Shown here piece by piece: positions 45,690 to 58,191 of a stretch of 64,000 nucleotides of DNA. Source of the DNA: Atherinomorus stipes (Eukaryota > Chordata > Actinopteri > Atheriniformes > Atherinidae); NCBI GenBank assembly GCA_023101725.1, contig JALJCO010001293.1, positions 248,001-312,000 of the forward strand, given 5' to 3'. Position numbers and translations under genes: made by a program. The notes beneath the pieces were generated by a model. The model was not told the origin of the DNA. It did no database searches and saw nothing but the letters and a program-made list of their open reading frames with translations. Position 1 is the stretch's first letter; each line of letters opens with the position of its first letter.

Positions 45690-46792
45690 CTGCAGAGAGA
45701 CGGAGATTAAGATGATTACTTTCAGTGTTTTATAAAGTAGCGAAAAACCTGTTTAAGTAATATCAAACCTAAAGGGATACCGTGTTACTTTTGACCCGAA
45801 CATTAGACTAATGCGAGTATCATAAACTACATACAACAATCTAACTTTAAATTTCGTACATTTTCTGGGACAGAAACTTCCAGTTGCACAGATGGGGAGT
45901 CTGTTTTCTATTAATGCTGAGCCAAAGATTCACGTCCGCCCCGTGTGTTTAAAAAAATCCCTCAGAGGAAGCCTCTTTAGGCTGAGAGGGATTTCCTCCA
46001 CATCAAATCCCACTGCTAGGAGTCCAAAATCTTGAAGCGGTCTTTTAATTTCTTTCATTTTTCCTCCATCTTTCCGTGTCATTCCTTTTAATGAATCTGA
46101 TTAACCAATAGATTTCTTTCACGATACAGTGCTAGACTACATGGCATAAAGATTACGGAAGAATGTACTCATGTTATTTTTTTCAAGAACCAATATTTGA
46201 AAAAGTATAGCACAAAATAATAAATTTATCTTAAAAGATCTACAGCATCTTCTATATCTAAGTACTACATCACCAAGGACACCCTTGAAAGCCACATGTT
46301 TTTGTTTTTTTTTTTTACCCTAAACTGGTCAAGTGTGCTGACAATTACCCTCAATGGGCCCAATACAGCTGATTACCTGGATCATCTTCCACTCCTTTAA
46401 AAAAAAAAAGTGAGTATAAGGAACAGATGAGGAATCTCTTTTCGGGCTGAAGGTAACTAAAACACATCATTCACGCTTAATATCAAATGAAGCTCTGTGG
46501 GCTGGACTGCATGCCACTCCAACAAAACCTCATGGATTTAAATTAGCTTGTGACATCTGTAACACATCAGCCACCTTTCTCCCCTTGTCTTTCTCTTCAG
46601 CTGTACTTTCAAATGTTTTGTCAAAATAGATTAAAAAAAACAAAACAAACAAACTTCATTTCTTGATTAAAACCACATAAGAAAGAATGGCGGGTAACGC
46701 AGGGAGAGCAAAGGGGAAGTTAGAATTTTAAGGGGCCTTAAAAGAGAAAAACATACAAAAATAATATTCCCCTATTTAAAAGGGGGGAAGGA

Positions 46793-46818
46793 AAAAAAAA
46801 AAAAAACCCCAAAAAAAG

Positions 46819-46853
<35 letters not shown>

Positions 46854-46880
46854 AAAAAAAAAAAAAAACATAACGAAAAA
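46793..46880. repeat. poly-A low-complexity tract
   Basis: Almost uninterrupted A for more than 80 bases with rare C, G or T. Confidence 0.8.
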
Positions 46881-47725
46881 AAAAAACAAGTAAAGAAAAC
46901 TTAAGGAATTGGGTTAGAAAAATACATTTGACACATTTTTGCTCTTGGTGTTAATGCCGAGGGGGGCTTGGGGAGGGGGCACGCAGTGTTCTTGTGCTTG
47001 GTTCAAGTCCAACCTGTAAAGTCCCTCCACAAAATCTGCAGACGTTTTATTGTGGTTTTTTCTTTTTCCAATAAAGAGGAGAGAGTGGTCACTCACCCTT
47101 TGTGTTTCTTTGGTGTCTTATTCAAACAATGGGGAAAGTTTCCAAGGGAGACAGAGGAGGGGTAGCGGGAGAGAGAAATTTCTAACAAGCTTTGATCTCA
47201 AACAATCTCAGAGAAGTAACCAGTGGACTACCTCCAGGCATTTTCTGTGGTATTTATGGTTTAACAGTTCAGACTTTAAAGAATCTCAAAACTGATGGGT
47301 TTGTGCTCCAGCAGTTTGAGGTTTGGGAGAAACTGTCGCTTGTCTTTTTCACTCTCATCATTCGGTCCCTAATATATGAAGGTCCTTATTTTGCTTTAAA
47401 CAAACTTCTGCAACCTCTCTTCATACGTGCATCCTACATGTTGTTGCATTTTACTGCCACTAGGGGGCATTATCAGAAATAAAAGGAACAACCTGAGCGA
47501 TGGGCTGTTCTTGGTTGTGTTGAAGCTCTTGTTTAGTGGTTCGCATAACAAGTCTACACCAATCCAAGAACTGGGGATTCAAGAATTAGATGGCGTACTT
47601 ACCCGTGTAAAAAAAATATTCAGTGAGAGGAACCTTAAATGATAAGCTAGTGTGGTCAAGACGGGGTATTAGCTAAATGTTTTAGATATTTTAACGCATG
47701 AATACGTTTAAGCACTTACACGACC

Positions 47726-48113
47726 TAGGCCCTGATTTACGAAAGGTTTGCGCGTGCTAAAACGGGCACTATCTTCATTACGCGCGCAATAATCCGCCGG
47801 AGCTGATTTAAAAAGCAGGGCAAAAGGAGGTTTGCGCCTGTTAACGGGCAAAATAGCCCCGCTATCCATTTTGCGTGTCTGCTGTAGATAAATATCCAGT
47901 CTGGGCGTTTCTACCAGAACATGCAAAATATTGGGAGGAGGCTATGCAAACAACTCAGCTTAACACACGCAATGTGATTTATCAACCGTGCAGTGTTTTT
48001 ACCTATTACAAATTGCATGTGTAATTTTTGTAGATTAGGGACAACGCACGCTATTAATCTGCGAGGCAAATAAATTATCGGTCTTGATTTGGATTATTTG
48101 TAAATCAGGGCCC
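47726..48113. mobile_element. MITE with ggccctgatttac ends
   Basis: The left end taggccctgatttacgaaa is inverted at the right as ttgtaaatcagggccct. It is CpG-rich just inside the left end (gcgcgtgctaaaacgggc, cgcgcgcaataatccgccgg), unlike the flanks. It is non-coding. Confidence 0.75.
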
Positions 48114-48344
48114 TCGTGTTGACATGGCCAAAGATTCATCTCTTTTGGCACTTCATATAGTGTCACTCAGAGCATCAATTTTAGCTTAATTTAAACATTA
48201 TGAATGGTTTCTATGTTCGTAAACAATTTTTAATTCATTCTTTTCCACAAAGGAATATTCTGTCTCTTTTTCCCCATTCAGAATACAACTAACATTTAAT
48301 AGTTTAATCAAACATCTCAATGAACTCAACCCAGAATGACAAAC

Positions 48345-48545
48345 CAAATAAATCGTGGTGTAATGATTCAGTTTAACAACAACAATTCGATTCATATCAT
48401 GATTCATGGTTTCTGATTCGATTCATTAAGATATTGGTTCATATAAAATAATCAGATCCGATTCAGTTCAGTGACTTGAGATCGAATCAAAAGCCATGAA
48501 TTGTGATATGAATCGAATTGTTGTTAAACCGTATCGTTACACCCC
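48345..48545. mobile_element. short MITE with cgatacggtttaacaac arms
   Basis: The left arm gtttaacaacaacaattcga and the right arm tcgaattgttgttaaac are complementary. The right end finishes cgtatcgttacacccct, matching the common aggggtgtaacgata terminus of fish hAT-type MITEs. Confidence 0.7.
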
Positions 48546-48596
48546 TAAAAATAAAAATAAAGATTTAAGTCTGAATATTATAACACTTAACATCAG

Positions 48597-48785
48597 GGCT
48601 GTTCAAAGTTGGTCCTCGTGGCTGCAGTCCTGCAGGTCTGCGATGTTTCCGTGCTCCAACACACCTGTCTCAAATTCAATGGATCCAACAGCCTATGAAG
48701 TTCTGTACAATGACTCATTAATTTGAGTCAGGTGTGTTGGAGCGGGAAAACATTGATTATCTGCAGGATTGTGGCCCTCTGAGGA
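48597..48785. repeat. short inverted-repeat element (ccaacacacctg type)
   Basis: Pairs gtgctccaacacacctgtct with tcaggtgtgttggagcgg, and cctgcaggtctgcgatgttt with a diverged partner containing atctgcaggattgtgg. A relative is at 58622-58860. Confidence 0.65.
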
Positions 48786-49257
48786 TTTTCCTGGTTGGAT
48801 TGACTTATTTCTCCAGTTTTTTTCTGCGGTATTTGTAATTTTAATCTGGCTCCCCATTTGTCTTTGTCCTACTTATACCTGGTTGCATGGTGTGCCACAA
48901 AAAATTAAGTCCTGGCCCCTTTGAAGACCCGACAATGCCTGAAGGGAGTTGGATCTTCTCATTCACTATGAAGAATACGTTTTAGAGCCGGCTTTTTCAT
49001 AAACAACACATCACTACTATTGTTGGTGCTTTAGCTTTGCTCTGCTCGTGGAAAAGACAGAAGTCAAAGTGGAAACTGATCTGATTAATGTTGGTCTGAT
49101 CTGATTGGTGGCAGCTAACGTAAAACCATTTAGCATTTTACAATCGTATTATCTTCAAAGCAAATGTGCTCTTAACTTTTTAATGGACTGCACCCCTTTC
49201 TGTTTTTAGTGACTAAATACCCCAAATCCTTCACTCTACCTGGGCTGAGACGCTAGT

Positions 49258-49860
49258 AAGGCTGCGTGATTATTTAAAAAAAAAAATCATTATCACAATT
49301 ATTTTGGTTAATATTGAAATTACGATTACTCAAACAATTATTTTTCTTAGTTACATGATGCATTTATCCAGCATTTCTCTCTCTGTCAAAAACACTTTTA
49401 TTGATAATTTATGCAAAATGCTGAAACTGAAAATTAATATAGGCTACAAACGTGTACTTTACAGATGTTTTGCAATGTATAAATATTAAATGAATAAAAT
49501 AAATATACTCTGAACATTAAATAAGGCATAAACATAAATGTGTCCACAATAAACTGTCCAGATGTTCTGCAATTTCTCTATATTTAAAGAAAAAAATAAA
49601 TATATATATGCTTTTTAAATCCAAAAATAAACTTTAAGCTTTAGTGCAATGCTGCATAATTCCAAATCTAGCATGTTTGTTAACGAAACCCAAAAAATTG
49701 CATGGGTGAGAAGCCACTAAAGTTAATTTCAGAATAACCTTCAGAAATTGTGTACTGAAAAATGGCAAATAAATCTTTTCCAATCGATTATAGGAGTTTG
49801 AAGATTGTTTGATCCAAAAATTGAAATCACAATCACATTTCGATTAATTGCACAGCCCCA
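49258..49860. mobile_element. MITE family F3, copy 2
   Basis: Left end aaggctgcgtgattattt and right end cgattaattgcacagcccc. It shares cagcatttctctctctgtca, gttttgcaatgtataaatat and aataaactgtccagatgttc with 33608-34203. It is non-coding. Confidence 0.75.
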
Positions 49861-51238
49861 GATGCTAGCATAACCCGACCCTTAGAAGCTAATATGATCC
49901 CTCCAAGGCAGAGAACTGAGGTACAAGTACGCTTTCACTCTCACTTTTTACTTTCCTTTTCTTCCCTTTTTTAAGATTATATTTTTCATTCATTTTCTTC
50001 GCTTCTGAATTTAAGGAAACTTTATGGAGAGATGAGGGTCCCATCACTACAGCACTGTGTTTTGCTTGTTTTCATTGGTAGCAAATCCTGTATCATGTTG
50101 TTTTGGTGGCCACTGATTCCAATTAAATCCTGTATAACGCAATAATGAATTAGCCCACTAGGTTATGAAATTTAGCATGGAAATTGGCACTTTGCATTTA
50201 TTTTTCTCAGTGTTATGCAACTGTCAGGAGGAAACTTTTAGGGTCAGTCTGAACAGTAGTGCCCAGCTTACAAAAAGCAAGAGGTTTTCTGTTTAGGATT
50301 AGAATTACAGCAGGAAAAGTGGGTTATAATCAGAGCCATGGACCCCAGAGGTCTGATCCATCAGGTTTGATGTGTTTTAAAAGCTTTGGTAATTTGATGA
50401 ATCACTCATTTGTACCAAAATAAAACTAATAAATGTGTTTTTGTGGTATGTTTTGGCTACATCTACTTATATTTTCTAGTTTTAGATGTACTCTCATGAT
50501 CATTGTGCAACATTTCCACCAGTTCGCCATCAAAAGGCTCTGTTTAGATCGTAATATTACTAAAAATAACCAGTTCTCTGGAGATATAATAAAACATACA
50601 AAATTTTGAAATTCAACTATTTCAATATCTTCCATAAATGGATAAATGGGGACTGGGGAATCTTTACTGGTCCCTTAATAAGTCATAACTGGATCAGAAC
50701 CATGCCAGATAATACTCTGACAAGTGGGAAAAAGCTCTCATGTCAGCATGAGAAGCTGGTTTTAAAGGAAGTGAGCGATGAATGAGAAAGGAGAGGCTTC
50801 TGTGTAGATTTGACCTGGCAGCGAGAGAGAGGAAAGGAGGAAATGAGACGGGAGCTGGACAGGAAATGACAGTCACTCCTGTCCAATCACACGGCAATCT
50901 GGAACATGTGAGAGTTGACGCAGATACAAGCACAAATACACCGTGGGGGCATGCCAGATGATCGGATTAATCCTTAGTGAGTCGATTAATACAAGCGCAC
51001 ACCCACTTCTTCCTCTCAACCCGCTGTGAGAAGAGACACTTATGTCCATCGGCTCTCGTATCTTGCACAAAAAACCACTTGCGCGGTGTAAAAATTAACA
51101 CAAAACACACTGTGACTGTACAAAATGTCCTAATCCTTCACACAAACACAGTTTATTGAATGTCTTCCTCTCTTTGTCCACATGTTCTGGGAGTCACATG
51201 CCATTGTCCAGAGTTATGCCGGGAGCTGCCTCCTCATC

Positions 51239-51268
51239 AGATGTGTGTGTGTGTGTGTGTGTGTGTGC
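51239..51268. repeat. (GT)n microsatellite
   Basis: About 14 GT units. Confidence 0.85.
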
Positions 51269-52261
51269 ATAACGAGATCAGGCAGGAGAGACGGTGGGAA
51301 TAAGAGACCCACACATACACTGCTATCTAATCCTCGTGGGACTATTAAATCTAATAGTGGTACATTATATCACTGATTCCTATCAAAAGGGGAACAGTAG
51401 AGACCTCTATCAGACCGCAGGGCCGACCAACAAGGACGCAGCGGTTATTTTTTTATTGTGAGTCAACATGCAGACGGTGGGGACTTCCTCTTTCTCTTTA
51501 AAGGTTTCCAGTTTACTTTGGTGAGATCATGCAGGAGTACAAAAGACTCCTGCATCCACAGTGCATGGCTTCATTTTTTTGTTCAACCTGGTCGTCTACA
51601 GAAATGTCGCCATCGTTATATTTAGAAGTGATAAGCTCTGATTGGTCAAGTAAGCAACTGACAACAATAAACATCGACTGTTTCGCTCGTCACTTAATAA
51701 TCGAGTTAGTTTTCTGGCAGCAATACCAGACATTCCTGGACTGTAGCTGCTTTGATTCTCTGTTATTCAGTAGTCAACTAAATCTTTTCAACTTGGAGGT
51801 CAATATTTGGTCTGAGCAGCTTTATTTTTCACCTGTCGGTACAAAGTGTCTTATAATTACTTAGAGTTGTCTTCAGGAATAGTTTTTCATACTTCTGGAA
51901 GGACTCTCCAAAGTCTTTCTTTGGATGTTTCTGCCTTTTGTACAGTTTCCTGTTGAGGTCTGGGCTCCTGGGAGGATCCATTGCTCCATAGGAGCTGTTG
52001 GCACTGATATTCAGCCCAGTTCTTGTGTATTTTGGCAAACTTTCTTCCTGTTTCCCTTCTTTAAAACTGACTTCTTGACAGCTATTCTTCCATGCAGACC
52101 ATTTCTGATGAACAATAGATGGATCACCAAGGTGCAGATGCATCTCTCAGGTCCAGTCTGATGGTTTTTTAAAATTATTTATCTTATTTCTGAACCCTTT
52201 AAAGTTTGCACTCAGAAAAAAAAACAAGAAAAAATGTTTCTTTGAATTACTATAATTATCA

Positions 52262-52462
52262 GAGATGTACCGATCCAGTTTTTTCCAATCCGATACCAAC
52301 ACCTGGGATGAGCATATTTGCCGATACCTGATACCTCATATAAAGGCATCATATAAAGGCAACAAATAAAAGTGTACATTTATTATTATATCAATAAAAA
52401 CAGAAATGACTGGATCGGCCTCATTCATCCGACATCCGTGTATTGGATTAGCGCATCTCTAA
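52262..52462. mobile_element. short MITE with agagatgtaccgatcc ends
   Basis: Left end agagatgtaccgatccagtt and right end ggattagcgcatctct are inverted with changes. The inside has gataccaacacctgggatga and gccgatacctgatacctcat. It is the same family as 6120-6412. Confidence 0.7.
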
Positions 52463-52599
52463 TAATTATCATCAATGTTTTAAACAGATGGCTGAGGTGA
52501 CAGTTAATAATATAATTATAATACTAATGATATATTTCCGTGCAAAAGCAATTATAAAATAATAATAGCAGTTAAGGTCATAAAAGTATGAAACAAAAA

Positions 52600-53385
52600 T
52601 CTTCTTTTAAAAAGACCCTGTGGTCCATGGAGTCCTCAGATGGTGGGGAGGTGAGCTGCAGAGCAGAAGACCCGCCCACCATGGTTGTGAGTTTAGTCCT
52701 GGAAACGTGAAGAAGGACCGAGGCTTTGGAGAAGAAAAAGCATGTCGTGTGTGTGGCGTGAGCAACTCCTTGAAGTATTGAAGAACGTTTCAAGAGATGC
52801 ACTGATTGATGAGGGTGGGGACCGGACAGGGAGCCAGAAGAGGGAATGTAGAATTGGGGTGATGATGTCATCATATTGTTTGGTTTTTGTAACAAGTCTT
52901 GTCACACTGTCGTGTATGGACAAGAGTTTTTGGAGATTTTGGTTCTAAAGTCCAACAAGTAGTGAATTTCAGTCCATCCTGGAGAAGATGAAGGTCTGGG
53001 CAAGTTTTTCAGCAGAGTGGTGAACAGAGACTCGTAGTATTTTTGAAATAAAGGAATGAAGTTTTGCAAAGGTGTGTAATATGGGAGTCAAATGAGAGGT
53101 GGGGACCAAACGGGCCATCAAGGTTGTTGACGACAGGAAAGAGTGGGATGTCTTGACCAGAAAAGGACATGGTTGTAATAGAAGATGACTGGAGCTGACC
53201 CAACCAATATGGCCTCAGTTTTGGAGCTGTTGTGTTCAAGAAAGTCCGGAGTCATCCATGCCTTTACGTCCTCCAGACAGAGAGTGAGCGTGGAGATGGA
53301 TGTTGGAGATGGAGCGGGTGGTGAAACAGAGGATAGGTGAACAATAGAGAAAGGAAGAAAGTCTATGCTGTGTTGCAATATGGGG
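52600..53385 (-). mobile_element. decayed LINE (L2/Rex1-like) RT C-terminal region
   Basis: The minus-strand frames read, in order, EDVKAWMTPDFLEHNSSKTE, LGQLQSSS, LSFDSHITHLCKTSFLYFKN and LVTKTKQYDDIITPILHSLF with WLPVR. The same series (W...N.L.LN..KTE, PHLSFDSHI..., TK.....ITP.L.SLHWLPV) is found downstream of the YADD box in L2/Rex1-type elements. It is split by frameshifts and lacks the catalytic box. It is a dead insertion in antisense to nothing, since shroom4 is on the same strand. Confidence 0.7.
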
Positions 53386-54709
53386 GGGTCTCTGCCATGC
53401 TGGTTGAATGGTTGGTTGAATGTTTACTTATTTACCTGAGTTCATTGTTGAGACTGAGTTCCGATTTGAAGTCATTTTAAAGTGTAATTAAGTCTAAAAT
53501 AGGGACACGAATTTACCAGGAGACTTTATCTACAGAGGCAAGACAAGGTTATGACAAAAATGGCAATAATTAACAATCAAGATCCATATTTAATCCAGCA
53601 AAGCAGTTACAGCCAGGACATGGATTCAGTCCCACCCCTGCGTTTTTATGATAATTTTTCCCTTCTGGTTTAAGTGCCTACAAATTACCCCAATTTCGGA
53701 ATTACAAATCCCACAAAGCTCGCAAACAATTAACCAGCAGATGAATGTAGCAGCTCCAGGTATTTAAACCTTCAAACAACAACGATTTACTCAGAGGAAA
53801 GTGAAATTCAACTCGGAAAGCTAAAGCACAAGTACTGGGCATTAGCTGAATGCTGTCATTACTGAGGACTAGTTTGTCCTGGACTTTAGATGAGTTTACA
53901 GACACTAATAATCAGGAATTATGTAAGGGATAATGCCCGACGATATGTCCACTATGAGAAATTAATCTATTTCGAAGGGCATTATTCCGCTTATACCATG
54001 GTCACATGCGAAAGAAATAAATGTTGTCAATTATTAATACATTAATGCTGTTTTTTGCCGTTAAAATCATAAGTTTTTCCACAAGAAGGGACTGAGCAGA
54101 TTATTTAATATCTCTCGTTGTGACGCGTTGTCACGGTAACCGGCTGTGGCCTCAGAAAGTGCAGCTCGGCCGTTCTCAAAGACTGTAGAAAATATGTCGT
54201 TCTGCTGCTGCTGAATAATAATAATCAGGCCTGATCAGAGGGAAGTGAGATGACTGCTTTACGTGATGTTACGTGATGCAGAGTTTTATTTCAGGGAGAC
54301 TGACGGAGCCCTGTCAGCCTGCAGACTGCTTTCACAGCGATGCACTGTCATGACAGCTGTTGTTATCTTCGGGATTTGGTCTCCTTCTTTATGCTTCCAC
54401 GATGGAAATCTATGAAAAATTCTCCATTTACTTCCCCGCCTTTGTTGTGTCTCGGAGTAGTGGAACAACAGGTGACACAGCAGCACTAAATCTAACTAAC
54501 ACAGATGTACCGATAGAAGGCAGACGCAGTCACAGACTGAACTACGTCCATTCACTACTGAGTTTATTCGTGCAACATGGCGGCGCTGTCCCAGAATTCC
54601 CCAGTGATAACTAATTTCTTCCTTTCTCTGTAGTGAAATGGTAAAAATGTAAAAAGTCATGATTAGGGGTGGGGAAAATCAGATCGAAAAAAATTAAATC
54701 GTGATTTCT

Positions 54710-54742
<33 letters not shown>
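54710..54742. repeat. poly-G run
   Basis: More than 30 consecutive G, interrupted only at the edge. The longest G homopolymer in the window. Confidence 0.8.
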
Positions 54743-54743
<1 letters not shown>

Positions 54744-54861
54744 GTCAAATTTTAATGAGCCATTTATGTCTATGTTTATAAGTTGGTTGCAAAGAAAGTT
54801 ACCATTTTTCTCCAGCAGCAGGTGAAATTTTTTTCTGTCTAATAACAACATTATATCTACA

Positions 54862-55402
54862 GTCGTCCTCAAAATTATTGATGAACTCCAATTAAAGAAG
54901 GAAAAAAATCAGCTGCCAGTGAAATAAGTTGAAATTGACAAAAGTAATAATAAATGAAAATTCTATGAAAATCATGACATTGATTTTGAATTGTGGTTTG
55001 AAAGAAATATTAAAAACAAACACACAAAAAATAAAACAAGTAAACAAGTGTGATGGGGCTCCGAAGATAAAATTTTATTGAGCAACACTTTGGTCAGTCA
55101 CTGCAATCAGGTGTTTTCTGTAATGCTCAAAAAGACTTCTACATCTGTTGACAGGTATTCTGGTCCACTGTTAATGGGAAAGGGGCTCTAATGTGTCTGG
55201 GACAGTTTTGTTTATTTGTTTTTTTTTATTATTATTATTTTCAAATATAATTAAAAAAAAAGTTTATTTCGCTTCACTAAATTTTTATTTTGTAAATTTT
55301 TTATCTATTATTAGTTTCTTTAGTTTCTTGTTATTTAAATTACTGTTGTGAATTTGGTCTTTTCTTTAATTGGAGGGTATAAATAATTTTGAGAACAACT
55401 GA
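54862..55402. mobile_element. family F1 MITE, best copy
   Basis: It begins acagtcgtcctcaaaattat and ends ataattttgagaacaactg, a clear inverted pair preceded by TA-rich sequence. Body marks are gatggggctccgaagataaa, tgagcaacactttggtcagt and catctgttgacaggtattct. It is used as the reference for F1. Confidence 0.8.
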
Positions 55403-58191
55403 AAAAAGAAGGTGGAGAATGGCAGCCAACTTGGTCTGGTGTTAAAAAAACAACCTAAAAAGCAAAAGAATCGAAATTTTAATCAAATCGACACCCAAAA
55501 AATGGTTAAGAATTAAATCTGGAGAAAAACACATCATCCCAGGCCTAGATATAACAAACACTTACTTCTGGCATTATCTACACAAACAAGTGGTAGAAAT
55601 GGCTTAAACTGGTTTATTCCAACAAATTTTTAATCAAATTAATCACACACACTGAAAAATCTCATCTAGTGCTAGAGCAGGCTGTTAAAGATTTAAGGAC
55701 ATCACTCGCATCACTTTTATGTATTGGAACTTATACTTGTTTTCACAATATCTTTTGGACACACTGAACACACTGATAAGATATACCAAGTTTTCAGCTA
55801 ATAACTGATTCAAACTGTTGATGTTACAATGGTTTTTTAAGCCTGTCAAACTGTTAACTTTGTTTTTACATGTGGATAAAGAAACAGAAACTAATTATAT
55901 CTTCAAGGCCAGACTGCGTCCTAAAGATACAATTAAAATGTCGCTGTGATGTGTAGAGAATACAGCCTTTTAGCCTTTTAATGATTTGGTTCATAGATCT
56001 GCACCGAAAATGAGTGAAAAAATAGCACCAAAAAACCTTGAAAAAGCCTCGAGAACCACCGGTCAAGACCATTTTAAAGGTTACAAGAATGTCTGGCGCG
56101 TTTTAAGCAAAATATGAATGCATAAGGGATGGCTCAAGACTTTTCCACCGAGATGTGTGTCCAGCAGAATGGGACGTGACAGCTGACCATGAAGTGAACC
56201 AACATGTTGGCTAATGTTTTATGACTTGACGACGTTTTTCCTGCCGCACTTCTGTTTTCATGGCATTTGGAAAATTGGACAGTTCAGAGGACAACTTGGA
56301 CTTTGAATCTGGGCACGTGGAAGCAAACTGGCAGCTTTAAATCCTTTAGATGTAAAAGGTTTTTAAGCTTTTCCATCCATGTCAGCTGATTGGTTATCAC
56401 TTTGGAATGTTTAAATAGGGTCCAAAAATAGATCAATGTGCTTCCTGCGTAGGCCGTGTTGACATTAAAACAGTGATGTCACCTGTTTCCTGGCAATTGT
56501 TGTTTTTTTGGAGGCACAGCCAGTCACGGGGAGCAAAAATTCCCCAGCGCTGACTTCCAGCCAAAATCCTATGGAGTCACAGGACCACAGAAAGACTAAA
56601 ACCAACTGGATGACGTACTTTCTGTTAACAAAACTGTCGGAAAAACTGTGTTGGGAAGGATGCATGTAAAGATGCAGAACACAACAGCATGAAAAATGTG
56701 TTAAAGCTGAAAATCAAAGCTGAGAAAATGGTTGAATCTGTGAAGTATCGCATAAATCCCTTACATTTTGCGGCCATTTTTTTCCTATTAAAGAAACTAT
56801 GTTAATTTATAGACAAAGTAAAATTGCCCGATGGGTCGTAGCTGCTTATAACCTCAACCTGGTGAACTTAATGAACAGCCAAATGGTGTGACGGACCCTC
56901 TAGGGCCGTTGGACGCGTCCAGATCGCATGTCCGACTTAAGATGACATAGCAGCTAAACGCAGCGACATAGAGACACCATTCCAACTTCTCTGGATAGTG
57001 AGGAGTTTAAACTATAAACCGGTTTTCGAATTGTGTTGATAGACCAAATATAACCAGAGTTATGATATAAAATGTACAACCTAGTTTTCCAACTGATATT
57101 ACATACATGTTTAATGTGCGTTTGGTGAAGGAAAAAATGGCGAATTCTATGAAAAGTGCTCTTAAGCAAGAAAAAAAGTGTCACAAAAACCTAACAACCT
57201 CTTTACTGTTGGTAGAAAAATGCAACATATCAACCAATAAGAAAATCATGTGGCAACATGACGCATTTGGTTGCTGAGAAAGAGAGGAGGTGGCAGAAGT
57301 AACCAAAAATTAACCAAAACAGATTTCAGGGCCGCCTCCTGGTGGACAGGAGGACTAACACACCCTGGAAATATCAGACCTGTAATGTCCTCTCTGTCTT
57401 GTGATAGACAGGAACCATCTTTTTGGATTGGAGCAATTGATCTTTTTGGCATCTTATGGTGATTATTGATTGTTTTGTAAATAATTGGGGGAAAAAAACG
57501 CCTCAGACTTTGTTGCATTTTGATGTAATTCTTGTTTTATCTCTCTTTTGACGGCCAATTTTTCCAAATATTTTTAAAACTAACTACTTATATTTGCATT
57601 CTAAGGTATAAAAATAGTTCGTGAAATACGTTTGTGGTTTTCACAATGAAAATCAAAGTTTTTTCTACTTGTATTTTTTTTTTTTTTTTTAATGGTTTTA
57701 GGCCAACTGTGTTAATAAAGTGTGTTAAAATGAAAAAATAACCGTAAAATCACACTGGTGGGGTTGTGCTGAAAACAATGATAACAAACGAGGCAGGTAA
57801 ACTGCTTTAAAAGTGAAATATAAAGGTAAAAACAAAAGTAGTGTAAAACGAACATTTATACCCCTAAGCCCCAGAGGCTAATCATCATTACTTACACACC
57901 ATAGTCATGTGCAGCTCAATTTAGACATCCGAAAGGGCATCGATTGTTGCTCCTTTTTTTAGAATTAAGCAAAAACAAACAAGACTACGACACACAAACA
58001 TTCAAGAGGAACGGCCGTTACAGGTTACTTTAATTCATCTTTACCAGACAACAAGGTTTCAGTCTAACTTTTATAGTCTGTTGACTAGAGGCTGGAATCT
58101 CCCCATTTATTAAATAAAACCTAATTTGAATCATTTCCAACACATTCCCCTTTTCACTGCTGCTGTAAGCGGCTCATGCACCATGTCTTAC

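Larger units (their letters stand above)
45690..58191. other. shroom4 12.5 kb intron
   Basis: It separates the 246 bp exon from the giant exon. It holds the repeats listed individually. Segments 45690-46780, 46900-47720, 49860-51230, 51300-52260, 53390-54690 and 55400-58190 show no exon or RNA gene I can support. The frame at 51829-52143 (minus) has no recognised domain. Confidence 0.55.

Noticed and set aside
51829..52143. 104-residue minus-strand frame resembling a coding fragment
   Set aside because: No domain could be named. It may be an unrecognised repeat but cannot be supported.
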